DNA of 64,000 bases from Sphaerolaimus hirsutus (lineage: Eukaryota > Nematoda > Chromadorea > Monhysterida > Sphaerolaimidae), in the NCBI GenBank assembly GCA_964036195.1, contig OZ038456.1, positions 16,492,001 through 16,556,000 on the forward strand, written 5' to 3'. Under the pieces are notes generated by a model, which saw only the letters and a program-made list of their open reading frames with translations, did no database searches and was not told the DNA's origin. A program made the position numbers and the translations under genes. This document shows positions 1 through 11,732 of this stretch, in pieces (positions within the stretch are counted from its first letter, which is position 1; every line of letters starts with the position of its first letter).

Positions 1-647
1 ACAACTGATTTTCGAAATTGAAAAATTGTGCACTGAAAAAATGATTCACCATCGAAAATAAGTTGACAACTGTTGCCCATCCGTTTGACAAAAAAAATTG
101 TGCAGGAATTTCCTAAGCCGGGAAAAACAAACGTTTAAATCCCATTGAAATTAAAAACCTATAAAAAATGGAAAAATACCAAATACGGATGACTAACACA
201 CTAAAGCAATAAACTAAATGGGCATTTAGCATGCAAACAAACACAAGATGCCGCATTGTGCCCACACACACTAGTTTTCCGCGTGACGCTTGGGAAAACT
301 CAAATGGCGACATGTCGCCATTCAGTTTTCCCATCTTGCATGAAGTAAAATTTAGAGGTAAAAATAAATTTGTTTTGGTTTCGGCAAGTCACAATTTTTC
401 CCAACATGAATGCAGTAGGGGAAAACTGAATGGAAAATGTTGCCATGTGGTATGGCAACACTTCCTGAATGTCGCCATACCACATGGCGACATGTCGCCA
501 TTGTCGCCATTGTCACCATGGACAACTATATTGAATTTTCGACATGTGAATGCAATAAGTGAAAACTGCCAAACTTTGCTGTGTAAGCAACTCTGTTGAA
601 CTAGCAATTAACCACAGCCATTTTTGACATGCAGACAGAGGAGGAGG

Positions 648-674
648 AGGAGGAGGAGGAGGAGGTGGAGGAGG
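648..674. repeat. GGA trinucleotide microsatellite
   Basis: About nine GGA units with one interruption. Read on the minus strand it gives a short proline run, which is not evidence of a gene. Confidence 0.8.
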
Positions 675-966
675 GCAATGTGAACAAATGTGATGTTGTA
701 TCAACACAGTTTAATCTGTGAAAGTACTGACATCATGCTTTATCAGATACATATTTACTATTTTTGTGCTTTACATGTGATATATTTGTTTTTGATTTTG
801 TTAATTTTTCATGCTTGATATTTGTTCCTGTTTTTCATTGTATATTTTTAAGAAAAATATCATGTACACACCTGTTGTTTTCCATTTTACTTTTTACATA
901 TGAGAGAAATATTGCAGACAATACAATTGTAAAAAGACAGCAATGAATGTTTTTGAGAATAATGTA

Positions 967-1391
967 CCATATTTCCTTGAATTACACCCCCCCCCTTGCA
1001 TTAACCCCCCCTCAAAATACCCCCAGGTGTTTTCCTGCTGAGGAAAAAATACCCCCCCCCCCTCAAAATACCCCCTGTCTGGAATGATATACATCATGTA
1101 TGCAATGTACATGATGTATTTATTGATGCCAATTTGCATCACAGATACACATATACGTTAATATGTGTACAGATGTATGTCTAAATACCCGATATGTCCC
1201 GATATATCCTATTTACCCATGTTTATTACCAGTTTTGGGTATGAAAAAGCATACTGTTTACTATGAATTTCCTGAAAATTTCTGATGAAATAATACCCCC
1301 CCCCTCGAAAAAGCCCCCCCCTCGAAATACCCCCCTCAAAATTTCCACTCTGAAAAAATAAACCCCCTGGAAGTATTTTGAGGAATTATGG
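967..1391. mobile_element. CCGTATTTCC-family TIR element (degenerate copy)
   Basis: The left end reads CCATATTTCCTTGAATTAC and the right end is the inverted counterpart, closing in ATTATGG. TA dinucleotides flank both ends. The interior has C-rich runs and ACCCCCCTC words like the better copies at 42290, 47385 and 34270. No coding capacity is seen. Confidence 0.55.
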
Positions 1392-1919
1392 TATGTGAAT
1401 AATGCCTTAGTAAATGGAATCATGCATTAGGATCAGAACTTTGAAAAATGTAATGGGAACACAAACATTACAAACAAAAACATGATTATTGTATTTTGAC
1501 CATATTTCTTGAGCTTTTCATAGCTGTAATTGTATTGCACAAACTTTGAAAAGTGAATGAGATTGAATAAGTGACTGTATTGGAAATTTGCAAGTGTGTA
1601 TGAAACTATATCAATGTTTAACAAGATAGGAACAAGTTACTCACTAATTGCACAACATTTAACTACTTAACTAAGTACTTCACAAACTACTTGCTAAACC
1701 AATTTCCAAATGAATTAAACAAACTTAAATCAAATGACTTCAAAAGTAAACACTGCTATTCTCATTCACCAGTAATTACAAATAACACTGTTTGCACTGT
1801 TTAAAAAAATGCATGTTGAGTTTTCACAATGTGCCAGCATGTTGACAATATTCCTTGGCTCAATAGCAGTTTTTGCAATGCATGAAGCAGTTTTCCACTT
1901 TGTCTGTCATTATGGGAAC

Positions 1920-2110
1920 AGTATGCATACACATTGTGAAAACTGGCGACACATGGCGACAGGTGGCGACAGGTGGCGACAAGAAATGTCGCCACACGTG
2001 TCGACAGTTTTCACAATATGCAAGCATCTGTGGAAAACTGTCGCCATGGCGACAAAAATGGTGTCAAAATGTCGCCATTTTTGTCGCCATATCGGTGAGT
2101 TTTCACACAG
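1920..2110. repeat. TGGCGACA-motif repeat cluster
   Basis: The words TGGCGACA and TGTCGCCA occur many times in both orientations, interspersed with GTTTTCACA words (1815-2110, again near 2268-2300). The same vocabulary appears at 300-515. It resembles the core of a short inverted-repeat element, but its limits are unclear. Confidence 0.4.
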
Positions 2111-2456
2111 GTGGCCACTTTGAAAAAGTATCTTTAAACGAGACATGAATGGACCAGAGATGTGAAATTTGGAGGTCTTATGCAGAATTTTTTCCTCTAT
2201 TTTGTGTAGAGAGATAGGCACTTAACGATATGTATTAAATGAGTAATAATTTTTTCAAATTTTTGAGTTTTCACATGGTTTTCATGGTGACAACCATGGC
2301 GACAGTAAAGAAATAGTAGTTAAGCACAAATAACGTCATGTTAGGAAAACTCAACTGAACTTTGACATGGTTTTTTTGGCTTTTTTTGTAAAAATCGTAC
2401 ATTTCAGACAGCGGCACACGTTACTACAACTTCAAAGAATTTTATTCAGTGATACT

Positions 2457-2729
2457 TAGGGTGTCAACAAAAACTTTTAGGCAGAAAACGGGAATGAAAA
2501 TTGAAAAATTTGCTGTAATTATGCTGGAAATACAAAAATTTACAAAATTGAGAACTTGCATGCATGTTTACCAGTTTCACTGAAACAGAAATACTTGAGA
2601 AAGAGAAAATTGAGCTGGAAAATGAATTTTTTTTGGAAAAGCAGACAAGTGAGCCAGAAAATGGAAGCGGAAATGGAAAAAAATTTGCCTGTGGAAAGCA
2701 TAAACGGCAAATGGAAAGTTGACACCCTA
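2457..2729. mobile_element. hAT-like MITE, TAGGGTGTCAAC ends (273 bp)
   Basis: The element begins TAGGGTGTCAAC and ends GTTGACACCCTA, a 12-bp perfect terminal inverted repeat of hAT form (TAGGG...). The interior is built from GGAAATGGAAA-like words. The flanking octamers (GTGATACT, GTTTTGAC) no longer match, so the copy is probably old. Same family as 5086-5623. Confidence 0.6.
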
Positions 2730-2737
2730 GTTTTGAC

Positions 2738-5085
2738 ACCTTGCATGACACTTGCCATTTTACACGGTGATTTTACACAGTTTGTGACTGCTACCAGATG
2801 GGGAATGAGAAAGCATCGCTGCGCACTCCAGATGAACAAATGCTTTGCAACCATACAGTTTGTTTTGTTTTTGTTTTACATTTATCACTGTTTTGACATG
2901 TTTTTTTACAAAGAATGTATGCTAAATAATGCAGTTGGACTGGAGGGATGCGTATGACGGGCTGGATAACGTGCAACATGGTGATCAACGACGCAAGCCT
3001 GACCACAGAGGGTTGAGAGAGAAACTAAAGGAGTGGATGAAGACTCCAGAGGGGGTTCTGCCGTGGATAAATTGGCGAAATTTTTGAATTTTTATAATTT
3101 TTTATGACAGGTTTTGATTGTTCATGTGTGTGCTGCATGAATTGGTAATAAGTGAAAAGCTAAATGAACATTTTACTACCAAGTGTAAATTATTTTTCAC
3201 CTTCTGCATGCAACATGGGAAAACTAAATATTTTAGCTTTTCAACTATACAATTAGTTGAGTTCGTGATTAATGCTTGATTTAGATTTCATGTGTTCCCA
3301 CATATTTTTGTCTTTCGATAAAAGTCTAATGAGCGCTCAGGGTAAAAAATTCGATTTTTAGGACATGTTTTAGTAAAAGAAATTGAAAAATACTTTTTTT
3401 TTTTTTTTATGGTGTAGATATATCACCTTTTTTTTGACAATATACTGAATACATGCTGTGCCTCATGTGAAAAAATTGCAGCTGATTGCCAAATGATTAA
3501 AAGTTTATTGATTTTTTTATGTCATACATGTTAAATTCATTCATTTTTCAAACTGTGGTAATGACAGTGTGTGATTAGTATCAAATAAAAGAGAAAAAAA
3601 AAACTGTACGTGGCTCTCAATTTACAAGTATTACAAAGTAACCAATGATTTTATAAAAATTATTATATTCATGATTTTCAAAAATTATTTAAAAAAGAAC
3701 AAAAGTAACTGGAAGCACAAAAATGTACATATATATACAGTTTCACATAGTGTATAACATGCAACATAAATAACGTTCCGGAAATCAATTTTTTTATGGT
3801 GCAAAACTCATTAAACTTTCACCATTTTTTCACAGTTTTCCCAAATGGGTGTCACAAAGGGATCATTGTAAAAAAATTGCAAATGGCGGCCTCTTGCATC
3901 TGTTGCCTGCACAATGGGAAAACTAAATTGAGTTTTCCCATGAAAGTCACGCGGAAAACTAGTGTGTGTATGCCCATTATGGCAGCCCAAAGTGGTTTGA
4001 ATGCTGACAGATTGTGTTCACAGCTGCACCACCATGCATTTTGGTACAGGGTGGCCCAATTTTGAGCAATCATTTTTTGAACACACTGTAAAGTACACGC
4101 AAGCAGTGAAGCAAGGCATCAAAAGCTTGCTACTAAATTAATAAAAGTAGTCAGGCAAATTGGCTTGGCAAGGATCAATATTTTCTCATTAATTTCTAGC
4201 ATAACGAACACCTAACATCAAAATATTTCTAACAAGATGCATGTTAACACATTTAAAGTGAGAGGAAGTAAGAAAAACAGTCAAAACAGATAACGTGAAC
4301 TTTTCAATCAGATCTAAATTAGCATCCTGCACAAATCTGAGAAGGTCATCACAAATCGCAAATCATAGGATGAAAACATATACATCTCAAAAATATTACA
4401 AAGGACAACATGATTGACTGTGTTCAATCCATCGTGAAAACAAAATGGCATTAAAAATTTCGCAGAGAAAAAGAAAACCTTAGAAAAACCCTGACCCGAG
4501 ATGAAAGAGGTAAATATATTCTTTGAGCTGCGCCCAGAAATTCAAAAATCGACGTTGTACGAGAATTTCATGCCGCGCACACCTGTCATTCAACTAAGTA
4601 TTCAATTCAACATCTACATATTTACCTGCGATACAGAAAATGGCCAATCACTCTGCAATACACAACTGCAGAGTGCAATGTCAGTAGTGTACAACTTAGG
4701 CAACAAGGCACTGAAAGCATTAGAACGGCCTTGACAGACATGTGCACCGGAACGCACTGCTGTTCCGCTAAACACTGTGTTCAGTTAATTTGTGGACACC
4801 GTTTTATAGATTTTTTTTTATCTGCAGTGTCAATTGCATCTGTTTTTTAACATTTGGTTATTGTTTAGTTTCTAACATTATTAGGGATTAAGGGGATTTC
4901 AGCCCCTGAATGGTTAAGTGGATAACTGAAATATTTGTGGAGGCTAACAAAATGTGCTTTTTATACAGTTGTTTAGGTATTTGTGTAACTTATGAGACCG
5001 CGTGTTTTACAATGAATGTTTTACCATATTTGAATGAATACAAAATGCACACAACTTTTTTTAAGCAAAATACATCAGTCAAGAA
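2738..5085. other. AT-rich stretch with no supported gene
   Basis: Open frames here are short, AT-rich and lack splice or domain support. The only structure seen is the inverted repeat at 3928-3975 described separately and a T-run at about 3393-3410. Confidence 0.5.
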
Positions 5086-5623
5086 TAGGGTGTCAACTTT
5101 TCATTTTACATTTTTTTTCCAATTCCAAAGGCAGATTTTTTATGTTTCTGTTTTCTGGTCAGTAAGTTTCTTTCTATTGCTTTTTGTCTGTCAATTTTTT
5201 CTGGGGGATTTTTCCACCTCATTTTACATTTTCTGGCAAATGTTCTCTTATTCCACCTCATTTTCTATTTGTAGGTGAATGTTATGTTTTTCCATCTCAT
5301 TTTCCATTTCCTGGCTCAACCTTCTGTTTTCTGTTTCAGCCAAACTGGTAAACCTGCACTCAGGTTTCCAATTATCCAAATTTGTGCAAATTTTTCGATT
5401 TCCAGCAAAATTTCTGCAAATTTTTTCCAATTTCCATCAAAATTTATACAACTTTTTCCATTTCCAGCAGAATTTTTGCATTTTTTCATTTCTGTGCAAA
5501 TTTGGCTTTCCATTTTCTAGCATTGAATCTTTCCATTTTGCAAAAAGTGCAAAAAATCTTTATATTTCCATTTCCCAGTGGGTGCAAATTTTTTTTCATT
5601 TCCATTAAAAAATTGTCACCCTA
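5086..5623. mobile_element. hAT-like MITE, TAGGGTGTCAAC family (538 bp)
   Basis: Starts TAGGGTGTCAACTTTTC and ends AATTGTCACCCTA. The interior is a tract of TTTCCATTTCC and CAAATTTTTCC words, so frames in it are repetitive and not genes. The flanking octamers GTCAAGAA and GTCCAGAG match at 6 of 8 positions, as expected for a decayed 8-bp hAT target duplication. Confidence 0.6.
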
Positions 5624-6438
5624 GTCCAGAGCAGATTTGATGAGAAATTTTTACATCCCAAAACACTACAATAATTTTCTGTGGTTGAAAAACAGACCCA
5701 GCCTGAATCACAGCGTTATTATATCAAAACTAGGGCACAAAATATTATGACTGTCCACAAACTTTCCAGACTAGGTCTATGCAAACAGCAAACCAAACAG
5801 GAATGCAAGGTGGGAAAATCACCCTGTACAGTCCACACAGGAAACGGGGCATTCACATTTTGCACATAGAGGAACATAAATGCGCTGCCTGCTATAGAAT
5901 GTAGGTATTCACAATTTATACAAATCCAGTGGCTGAAATGAGCAATCAAAATGCATGTGAAATGCAAATCTGCAGTTGGTACCAGCCAAATTTGACACAC
6001 ATCACAAAGGGCTATAAATAGCCATTTTGTGTATCATTTTCGCATGATACACAGTGCCTGGAATGGAACACTGAAGTATCGATGTCTGTTCAAAAAGTAT
6101 TTTCGACAACAGCCAATTATATATCATACTTTATTTTGTTTATTTTGATTTTACAACATATATACCAAACAAAATTCCAACATGCAGGGAGGGGACATAA
6201 ATCTAGCATGAGTCACTGCTGAAAATGGGTCTAATAAAGCATAGCATCTATCCACACCCATAAACACAAACACACAGATGGCTGGTGTTCGTGGAGCTTT
6301 TTGTGTTCCTCTCACATATGCATGCATGTGAATCAAGTGCATCCAATCTGATCACATCTGTGCACGAATGAATCCATCCATTGCAACCAGCATTGGGGCA
6401 GATAAATGCATGAGATAAGTGATTGCATGAGCCACCAG
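5624..6438. other. No supported gene
   Basis: Short unsupported frames only. I see no splice-consistent coding exon, RNA gene or defined repeat. Confidence 0.45.
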
Positions 6439-6873
6439 TAGGGTTGAGAATTTCAAAATTTTCGGGTTCGGGTATCGGGTCCAAAAAGTTAGTGAAAGGT
6501 ATCTGGGAATCGGGTCCAAAAAGTTCGTGTCGGGTATCTGGGAATCGGTTCCAAAAATTTTGCGGTTTCGGTTTCGGGTAGGGTTCAAACGGGATTGACT
6601 TTTCGGGATTGGGTTGGGATTGGCTTTTTGAGTTTTCGGGGTCGGGATTGACGTCTCGGGATCGGGATTCATTTTTTTGTGATTTCAGGATCGAAATTAG
6701 TTTTTTTTTCATATTTCGGGATTGGAGTTTCGGGATCGGGATTGGGACCGCTGAATCCTGGAAAGTTTCGGGATCCCGTTTGAACGTTTCGGGTATCAGG
6801 TTTCGTTCGGTTCCAAATAATGTGCGGGTATCGGGTTCGAGTCGGGTCGAGCCGGGTCGGGTTCCCAACCCTA
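6439..6873. mobile_element. hAT MITE with GGGTTCGGG core, 8-bp TSD GCCACCAG
   Basis: Left end TAGGGTTGAGAA, right end TTCCCAACCCTA. It is bounded by a perfect 8-bp direct repeat GCCACCAG (6431-6438 and 6874-6881), the hAT signature. The core is a degenerate array of GGGATTGGGTT / TCGGGATCGGG words. Translations of it give runs of PNPDPE, which explains the 266-codon minus-strand frame across 6248-7048. Confidence 0.8.
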
Positions 6874-6881
6874 GCCACCAG

Positions 6882-9201
6882 TGACACCATCCGTGTGGGT
6901 GCAGATCAGTCGCCAGATTCCACAGAACTGTGCTGATCCGAATGACCACACCGCACCGTACTCGACATTCCACTGCGAATGTGAGTGTTGGCACAAAAAT
7001 ACCCGCATATTTACAATTTACATGCATAAAAGTAGGTGTCAGTGGCACTTAGGCAAATCCAGTCATGTTTCAAATGCGCGCCGCACCCGCACACCGCGCA
7101 TGTGAACAGTTACTCACATGCATGGAACACTACCTACTCTGGGGTCAAGGGCGTTTTTGCAGTTACCACAGTCACAGTGAGAGTGGTAATTCTACCTGCC
7201 ACTGTGAATGCTGTATACAAAATAGTTCTGCAGAAAAGGAATAGAAAGTAATTTTTCAATAGAAAGTAATTCAAGGGTCTCAATCAATGGGTAGGTTGGG
7301 GGGGGGGGGGCAGCTCTCAAATACTCCAGCTCAATATCTATCTATCCCGGACCCTGCTCAAGCTATCTATATATCTCGTCAGCAATTTTTTTGGCTACTA
7401 ACCTGAGCAACCCCCCCCCCCCCAATCGTTCAGCCATCTACCTATCTGGAGTACATTTTGAGAAATTTAGCCCTAATTTTCATTAAAATCACTAATTTTT
7501 GCACCTAATTTCATATTTTAAGCTACATTTGTATTTAAATACCTATTTTAACTGGAAATATTTAGTGCAAGCGATTTTTCTCCCTTTTACCTTCTACATC
7601 TGAAAATACCTATATATTGAGCCCAATAAGAGACCGAGCCCCCAACAAATTATTTCAGCTATTTTTTGAACTGTGGAGGAACGATTTGCTATCTACCTAT
7701 CTGAGTCCCTATGTGAGTCAAAATTCTAGAGACCCCTGCAATCAATGTATACCTAGATACATGAATATTTACAATACTTAGATATTTTCACATGCAAATG
7801 CATGTGATTTGAACATATTTTGCCCCGTGTTGCTTATGCATGCCCTCCATGTGGAAGTATTCAATTTGCGAGTAGTTGAACATGCATAATGTTACTTGGC
7901 CTGATTTCCCTACAGATGTGACATGGAAGGTGTTATTATTTATGTGGTAACAAAAATGTCTTTTTTGATGTTTTGTTCCAGATTTTTCCAAGGAAAATTC
8001 AACACGGCCTAAATACTATAAACAGTAAAAATACACAGTACTCATGAGTATTGGAAAGTGTGACATATAAAACAATTCACAACAAAACCATTGAACTCAA
8101 GGTGTTAGACTAGAGTGCAAATCAACAGTTGAGAACTGCCCACATTGAAACACAAACAAAAAATCTCACAAAAGGATCCCTTTGACAAATAGAGTATGTT
8201 ATTTCTAAAATTGGGCATTGCCCACTTTTTTCAGTTCAACAATCCAAAGCCAAGCTTTGGTTGGATAAATGTGTAACGCATTTTTTTCAATTCTATGGTC
8301 ATAGATGCAATGTTTGGGGCAATAATAAATCAGAAATAGATTAGTTACACTCCAGCTACCAGATGTGCAAATCCACAAGATCTGTAGTGCTGCATAAAAT
8401 CAATATGCAAAATTTCAGATGAAAATTGTGATTCATAAAATGAATGCACACAGCCCACGCGAATAGATGCAAATATCGCCCCTTGTCATTCAACAGAGTT
8501 GAACTTCAGAACTCAACATGAATAAACAAATGTGTGCAAACATTGGGTCGAAATCCAATGAGAATTTTCTAAAAATACAGAAAAAAGGAATTAAGAGTCA
8601 GGCACACCACACAAATAATGCCTATGAATGCATACAATACTTGATGTTTAACCTGGTGGTGAAATTAATCTATGCATAAAAATATACTAAAGTCTAAAGA
8701 GTATAAAACACTTGTCAACATTTTTTATTTTCATCTATTCTTGAAAATTTATGTCAACTTAATATGATTTTGATTTTCCTTATTTTATTAATACTGAAGT
8801 AGATAAAATCTTGGGAGTATAGAAGATATTTACTTCAAACACTTCAAATAGATTGCTCAGTAGTCATTGTAAGTTAAGTGCCATTTAATTGCAGAATTAT
8901 GGGGCAATTGTGACATAAATTTTCTTTGACAAATAAGCTGATACAAACTAGACAAAAGCTCTTTTGCTTATCAAAAACACTTACACACATGTTGTTTGTT
9001 TGCATAAGAGACACACCCGAGCATAGGTCATAAAATTGCATTCAATTTGCATTTCATGCATATATGCAACATTAACAAACTAAAAATGTGGTAGAAAGAC
9101 CTGGATGTACTCAAAAAATTGTGAGGAAAAACAATGCAGCAACAGCAGCAGCAGATTCACGATGATTTCAAACAAACACTAGAATGTGTACATGTCACAT
9201 C
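6882..9201. other. No supported gene; one TIR-like repeat near 7262-7735
   Basis: The only recognisable structure is a stretch whose left edge carries AAGGGTCTC and right edge TAGAGACCCCTG, with G-runs, C-runs and TATCTATC words between. The same vocabulary recurs at 11957-12000, 13910-14100, 20160-20490 and 55890-56150, so it is a dispersed repeat family. The rest is AT-rich and featureless. Confidence 0.4.
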
Positions 9202-9646
9202 CAAGGACGTAGCCAGGGGGGGGGCGGGGGGGGGCGGCCGCCCCCCCTTCCCGGGCTATACCAAAAATGCCAGAAATGGCACTTCCAGAAGACGATTTTG
9301 TCGACAGTTTGAAAAACATTTTGCGCGCAAGCGCGCATTTTCCCTTCACAACATTTCATTTTCGGCTGACTGGTCTCTGCGGCCTCAAAGCCAATGAAAA
9401 TGGACCCAATTCCTGTCCATGTCGCTCTTTACGCCTGTAAAAACAGACGTATTTATACTGGTGTTTTCGCGCCAATGCCAACGCCAGTGGCGCCATGGCA
9501 TGGCGCCTACGAATGGCGCTAGCGCCATGGCGCCATTCCCCTACTACAGGGGTAAAATTTTAGGGGGGGGGGCGCCGCCCCCCCCGTTCGCCGGGCTCCG
9601 TATACAATCTGCCCCCCCCCGCTCAAAAATCCTGGCTACGTCCCTG
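9202..9646. mobile_element. hAT-like MITE, CARGGACGTAGCCAGG ends, TSD GTCACATC
   Basis: The left end CAAGGACGTAGCCAGG and right end CCTGGCTACGTCCCTG form a 15/16 terminal inverted repeat. They are flanked by a perfect 8-bp duplication GTCACATC (9194-9201 and 9647-9654). The interior has long G and C runs and GGCGCCATGGCGCC-like palindromes. A CAGGG terminus with an 8-bp duplication points to the hAT superfamily. Confidence 0.8.
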
Positions 9647-9654
9647 GTCACATC

Positions 9655-11288
9655 GGTATTTTAGTTTTTAGGAGCAGCAAAACTTTCAAGGTTGCACTTT
9701 TGTTCCACATGAGCATGCTTGATTCCCCCACAAAAAAATTGGTTTGAAAATTGACACAAACATCACAAGGGGCAGTTGATTTTTCCTCAGAAATTTCAGG
9801 AAAGCTTGCTCTTTTTTCGTTGTATAAATGCATTCCATCAACATCAGCAATCCAGAAAAAAACAGTTCAACAACAACTAAAATTCATGTTCATTGGCATC
9901 TGAACCATTCAAATACACATTGTACAATGTAGATACACATATCAAATACCCAGAGGGTGGTGTTATTCAAGGATGGGAGTTATTTTTTCCTCACCTGACC
10001 AACAGAGGGGGGTTATTCAAGGGGGATGTTATTCAAGGTGTGTAATTTTCATGGATATACGGTAATAGAAAATGAATACAGGAAACATTTAAAACGGTCT
10101 TGTAACCGCTACTACCATGACACTACTACTCACAAATACAAGTTGACAGAATGGCATATTGGCGCTACACGCACTGGGTGTTGTCGATTGGTTTAAATGT
10201 CAACTGAGATTTTAGTTGAAGGGTTTCAGCACCATTTCCAAGCGCACATGCGGCAATGTTGACAAGGAATTAATTTGATTTATGTGCATGTGAACACCGT
10301 TCCACAACGCATGAGCAAAATTTTGAATCGAAACCAGTCGACCCAGTACGCACACATAGCCATCGTCAACTAGTGTGTGGCGCCAATAGGAAAACAGGGG
10401 TCAGGAAAATTGCAAATACCTATGCCCGATTCGGTATGCATGAGAAATTTTCACACTTTACAGGCTCCAATGAAAATGGAACTATCGCATTGTACTATTT
10501 GTATGGTAACGAATGGTATTAGATAGCGGATTAGATGGAGGATCAAACACGAAATAGATTCATCAAAACGAAAGATGTTTAGACATTGGCGAATTGCCAA
10601 AATGTAGAAATGTGGCTGCAATACCAAAAGCGAATGTCACCGCCGTTTGGAGACGTTGAAGCAAAGTCCACAATTTGAACGAAGTACAATTGCAAAAGAT
10701 ACAACGCAGAAAATACAATATTTTCAAGCATAATCGTAATGAATATCAGCGTCGCGAAATGTGTCCAACCAAATTTTTCCATTTTTTTCCTGAAAATCGC
10801 ATTTCTATACGATATAAGAGAGCCTGGCTGCCGTATACGAAATGTTTTGGGTGCCTCTCACATAAACGCGCAGCCACAATCTCATTTTCCCAATGCTTCC
10901 CAGCCAGTGCGACCATGGTTTTTCTCTAACGCTTTACGGTCCAGAAAGCGCCCAGTATAGTAACTCGATTTACGTTTGAAATTGATACAGACTTTTCCCT
11001 GGGAAGTTTTGGTCCGATAAATTTGGAAGTCAACGTTGGGGATTGCTTATTGTACGAATGAGAGTGAAAGCACTCAAAATCGCTAAATAAACTTCATTTT
11101 GCCTATTTCACCTACATAATCGCCATTTTCGGTTCGGGCTATTTATGACAAATTGGCACCCGTCCAAGTTATCGGTTACGTATGTACAAGTAAGAGTAAA
11201 AGTGCTCAAAATCGCCAAACTTAGCCACATTTTGCCCACTGTCGCCTTCATAATCGCTATTTTCGTCTATATACATGGTTATATACTT
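9655..11288. other. No supported gene
   Basis: A probable CCGTAT-family remnant ends near 10062 (GGATATACGG), with G-rich TTATTCAAGG words from 9955. The rest has only short unsupported frames. Confidence 0.4.
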
Positions 11289-11732
11289 ATTTTAGCTATT
11301 TTTTATAGCGATTGCGAAATAATTTTTGGCAGGCTTCTTTTTGGCATGCTGCCAGTTTGTCATACGTGGTATTTCCCGTTAAGTTGGCAGCTGTCCAAAA
11401 CTATCTTTGGATATACAGTATGAAACAGTCGCTAACGATGGCGAACTGGCGCGGCATGCTAGTGTGTGGGCCGCCATCAGCGACCATTTTCGGTCGTTTG
11501 ATGGCATGCCACGGCCATTATCGGTGACTCGCACGGTAATTCTGTGACTTTGATACTCGTTCTACAATACAGCACTGTATCCAAATACATACTTGGACAT
11601 TAGCCAACTCCACATAAGTGCCCCGAGCCAGAAAAAGACCCTCGCAAAAAAAGAAGAACCCCACTTTATGAGAACACATACATTCACATGCTTCCAAAAG
11701 CAAATCACCCTGACCCCCAATCTTCCCAGGCA

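Larger units (their letters stand above)
264..3978. repeat. Inverted pair of ~45-bp repeats bounding a 3.7-kb stretch
   Basis: A segment at about 260-306 (containing CACTAGTTTTCCGCGTGAC and then a GGGAAAACTCAA word) recurs inverted at 3928-3975. The two could be the ends of one 3.7-kb non-autonomous element or two separate members of a short family. No transposase frame lies between them and I could not define a target duplication. Short GTCGCCA / TGGCGAC words near 300-330 and 480-515 belong to the same low-complexity neighbourhood. Positions 1-259 hold nothing recognisable. Confidence 0.3.

Noticed and set aside
6248-7048. 266-codon minus-strand frame rich in PNPDPE
   Set aside because: It is the translation of a hAT MITE with GGGATTC-type arrays. 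Similar SRSRNPDPDP frames at 15580-16116 and 55219-55809 have the same cause.
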